A stretch of DNA of 55,016 bases. It comes from Acidimicrobiaceae bacterium (GTDB lineage Bacteria; Actinomycetota; Acidimicrobiia; Acidimicrobiales; RAAP-2). The position numbers and the translations under genes are program-made. Positions 53,800 through 55,016 of this stretch are shown here, in pieces. Under the pieces are notes generated by a model. It ran no database searches and had not been told where the DNA came from. It was given only the letters and a program-made list of their open reading frames with translations. How positions within the stretch are numbered: position 1 is the stretch's first letter; each line of letters begins with the position of its first letter. The stretch covers positions 1-55,016 of the forward strand of contig JABEUQ010000215.1 in NCBI GenBank assembly GCA_013044265.1, given 5' to 3'.

Positions 53800-53829
53800 A
53801 AAGATAGAATTAAGTAGATTTAAGTAGAA
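53800..53829. repeat. Three tandem 10-bp repeats upstream of the AAA ATPase gene
   Basis: The sequence TAAGTAGATT, TAAGTAGAAA preceded by AAGATAGAAT forms three 10-bp units about one DNA helix turn apart, 40-65 bp before the ATPase start, in an AT-rich island. Such spaced direct repeats often bind a regulator on one face of the helix. Confidence 0.4.
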
Positions 53830-53845
53830 ATACCCATCGTCGCCA

Positions 53846-53863
53846 TCATGGCACGCAAGGGGT
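53846..53863 (+). repeat. 18-bp direct repeat, right copy, flanking the AAA ATPase gene
   Basis: TCATGGCACGCAAGGGGT matches the left copy at 52546-52563 in 17 of 18 positions. See the left copy for interpretation. Confidence 0.6.
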
Positions 53864-53972
53864 TCGAGAGACGTGCTTTAAAAGCGGCGGGCTGATGGTG
53901 GTTAACGAGTTGCCATTTGGAGTTGAAGCGGCTCGATTCGGCGGCCTACTTTGGGTGGGCAGATTCTTAGCC

Positions 53973-54488
53973 TCACTTCTCTGGTGACAATAGAAATTCC
54001 AAGATGGGGCGTGCACGCGGCGGAGCGGGATCTTCTGGAAAGTACTCCTCGTACAGTGCGAATGCTTGCTCGACTGTCGTGACGCCACAAGAGATGAGAA
54101 GTACGGCGATGTCGGGTTCGTCGCGTCGACCCCTGCTCGTACGAATCTTCATCGCCAACATGGTGCGGTCATCTGCCGCCAAGACCTCGAGTGAGCCGAA
54201 GCGATAGAGGGGCCGCCATTCTGGCGACTTGAAGACAGGAATGAACCCATTGGCGGCGGTGTTGAGCCAATCATCGGGAAGGTCACGCAGTCGCGCTATT
54301 TCACGGGCGGCTTCCATCACGGTATCTCGGGGATAAAAGTCTCCATCGACGTCCATCGTCGCATCACGTGAATCGTGTGCCAGGACCATGACCGCCCCGC
54401 CCACGATGTAGAGCTTGGCTGCAACCCCCCGACGCTGTAAGTCCTCGCCCAACGCAGCTATGGCATCGATCATCTCGGCCCTCTTCAT
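53973..54488 (-). CDS. Nucleotidyltransferase-like protein (AbiEii/DUF6036 type)
   Basis: 171 residues. The strand-helix LYIVGGAVMVLAHDSRDATMDVDGDF carries the GG motif and the DVD of the nucleotidyltransferase fold (Asp46 and Asp48), as in AbiEii-type toxins and DUF6036 proteins. Such proteins are often the toxin of an XRE-associated pair and act on tRNA or another substrate. The ATG overlaps the stop of the XRE gene (TGATG), so the pair is co-expressed. Whether the upstream gene is intact is doubtful. Confidence 0.78.
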   Translation of the reverse strand: MKRAEMIDAIAALGEDLQRRGVAAKLYIVGGAVMVLAHDSRDATMDVDGDFYPRDTVMEAAREIARLRDLPDDWLNTAANGFIPVFKSPEWRPLYRFGSLEVLAADDRTMLAMKIRTSRGRRDEPDIAVLLISCGVTTVEQAFALYEEYFPEDPAPPRARPILEFLLSPEK

Positions 54489-55016
54489 CAGACGCTCGCG
54501 AGTTCTTCAGCGGCGACAAGTACACCGTGTCGGACAAATGCGGCGGGCGCCGTTGCGAATTCCCATTGGTGCAGTGAAGGATTCTCCGAAAGATGCCAGA
54601 AGGGCTTGACGAAACGAGCCGGGTCGTTGACCCAACGTGGTATCGGCGCGCTCCTTCGCGCGCACTCATCCTCGACGGTGGCTGCGAGGAAGGCATCTCA
54701 TCGAGGGTCACCTACGAGGTTCGGCGGATCACCGACCAAGTCCCCCAGTTCGTCGTCGCCCGCATGTCGAATCGCGTCGCGAAAGCTCAGTGAAAGGCGA
54801 AGGGCAGAGTCCTCCGCTTGGCGAGAATTCCTCTCTTCCTGGAGTGCCTCACTGATTCGGCGCGCAACGTTGACTACGCCGAGCCGAGCTAACGGTGCCA
54901 ACGTGAGTTGAAGGGAGAACCCAGTCGACTCGACGATTGAGCTCAACAGAGAAAGTGATGGTTCTCTCTGTGCCGATTCGATGGCGGCGATTGTCGGCTG
55001 AGGTACTTGAGCGAGA
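54488..55016 (-). pseudogene. XRE-type HTH antitoxin-like gene, cut by the right edge, with an in-frame TGA
   Basis: The frame enters from the right edge inside an XRE helix-turn-helix (LAQVPQPTIAAIESAQREPS, the recognition helix). It continues through an Arg/Ala-rich middle, and then meets TGA at 54698-54700 after VGDPR. The same frame goes on without a stop for 69 more residues (DAFLAATVEDECARRS, ..., PRWVNDPARFVKPFWHLSENP, ..., APAAFVRHGVLVAAEELASV) and ends at 54488-54490, overlapping the nucleotidyltransferase start. Homologues as I recall them read R-W-D here, so a TGG (Trp) codon probably became TGA. This is a nonsense mutation, an error in the sequence, or read-through. Confidence 0.7.

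Noticed and set aside
1..55016. CRISPR arrays, rRNA or tRNA genes
   Set aside because: No regularly spaced direct repeats, no rRNA-like conserved blocks and no tRNA cloverleaf with a T-arm motif were recognised by eye. A tRNA scan would be needed to be certain.
54488..55016. UGA read as tryptophan throughout the genome (altered genetic code)
   Set aside because: TGA ends many intact genes in this window (for example uxaC, gnd, the racemase-family gene and livG), so a code change is not plausible.

Overview
The window is GC-rich DNA (roughly 60-65 % G+C) from what looks like an actinobacterium, possibly a member of the Acidimicrobiia. This is inferred from the frequent GTG starts, an F420-type luciferase-like oxidoreductase, HcnABC-type D-hydroxyproline dehydrogenase subunits, several promoters whose -10 box sits directly before the start codon (leaderless style), and toxin-antitoxin families common in actinobacteria. 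No rRNA, tRNA or CRISPR array was recognised. Genes are packed into operons with many 1-14 bp overlaps.

Region 1 (1-500) is an edge scar with a short tandem repeat and a decayed tyrosine-recombinase fragment. Region 2 (499-7294, minus) is a hexuronate operon: a GH63-like glucosidase, glucuronate isomerase, fructuronate reductase and mannonate dehydratase, ending at 2-keto-3-deoxygluconate. Region 3 (7668-14869) is a sugar-oxidation block. Glucose dehydrogenase and gluconokinase (plus) converge on a five-gene operon pgi-gnd-pgl-rpiA-zwf (minus), which gives two routes into 6-phosphogluconate. Region 4 (15354-16285) is a type IV prepilin fused to a LamG-like domain and broken by a frameshift. 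Region 5 is a MarR repressor with a DHA2-type multidrug efflux pump (16629-18729).

Region 6 (18911-21871, minus) is an operon of three proteins, each with two YbjQ-like domains, plus a small companion. It is the least understood system in the window. Region 7 (22051-33198) holds assorted genes: an F420-type oxidoreductase, a His/Cys-rich SHOCT membrane protein, an SDR lacking the catalytic lysine, an aldo/keto reductase, a phosphodiester glycosidase-like secreted protein, a PutA-type proline oxidase and two GNAT proteins.

Region 8 (33608-48843) is a large hydroxyproline regulon. A plus-strand trio (enolase-superfamily 3-hydroxyproline dehydratase, proline-racemase-family enzyme, pyrroline-2-carboxylate reductase) faces a minus-strand 4-hydroxyproline pathway (heteromeric D-hydroxyproline dehydrogenase, epimerase, deaminase, ketoglutarate-semialdehyde dehydrogenase). 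A GntR/FCD regulator and a complete Liv-type ABC importer (livJHMGF) lie upstream. Together they would import hydroxyprolines and convert them to proline or 2-oxoglutarate.

Region 9 (48844-55016) is a decaying accessory zone. It holds a duplicated 5' fragment of the phosphodiester glycosidase gene, small membrane proteins, three toxin-antitoxin-like pairs (Phd-like/PIN with a damaged antitoxin, RHH/MazF with a clear operator, XRE/nucleotidyltransferase with an in-frame TGA in the XRE gene) and an AAA ATPase gene flanked by near-identical 18-bp direct repeats.
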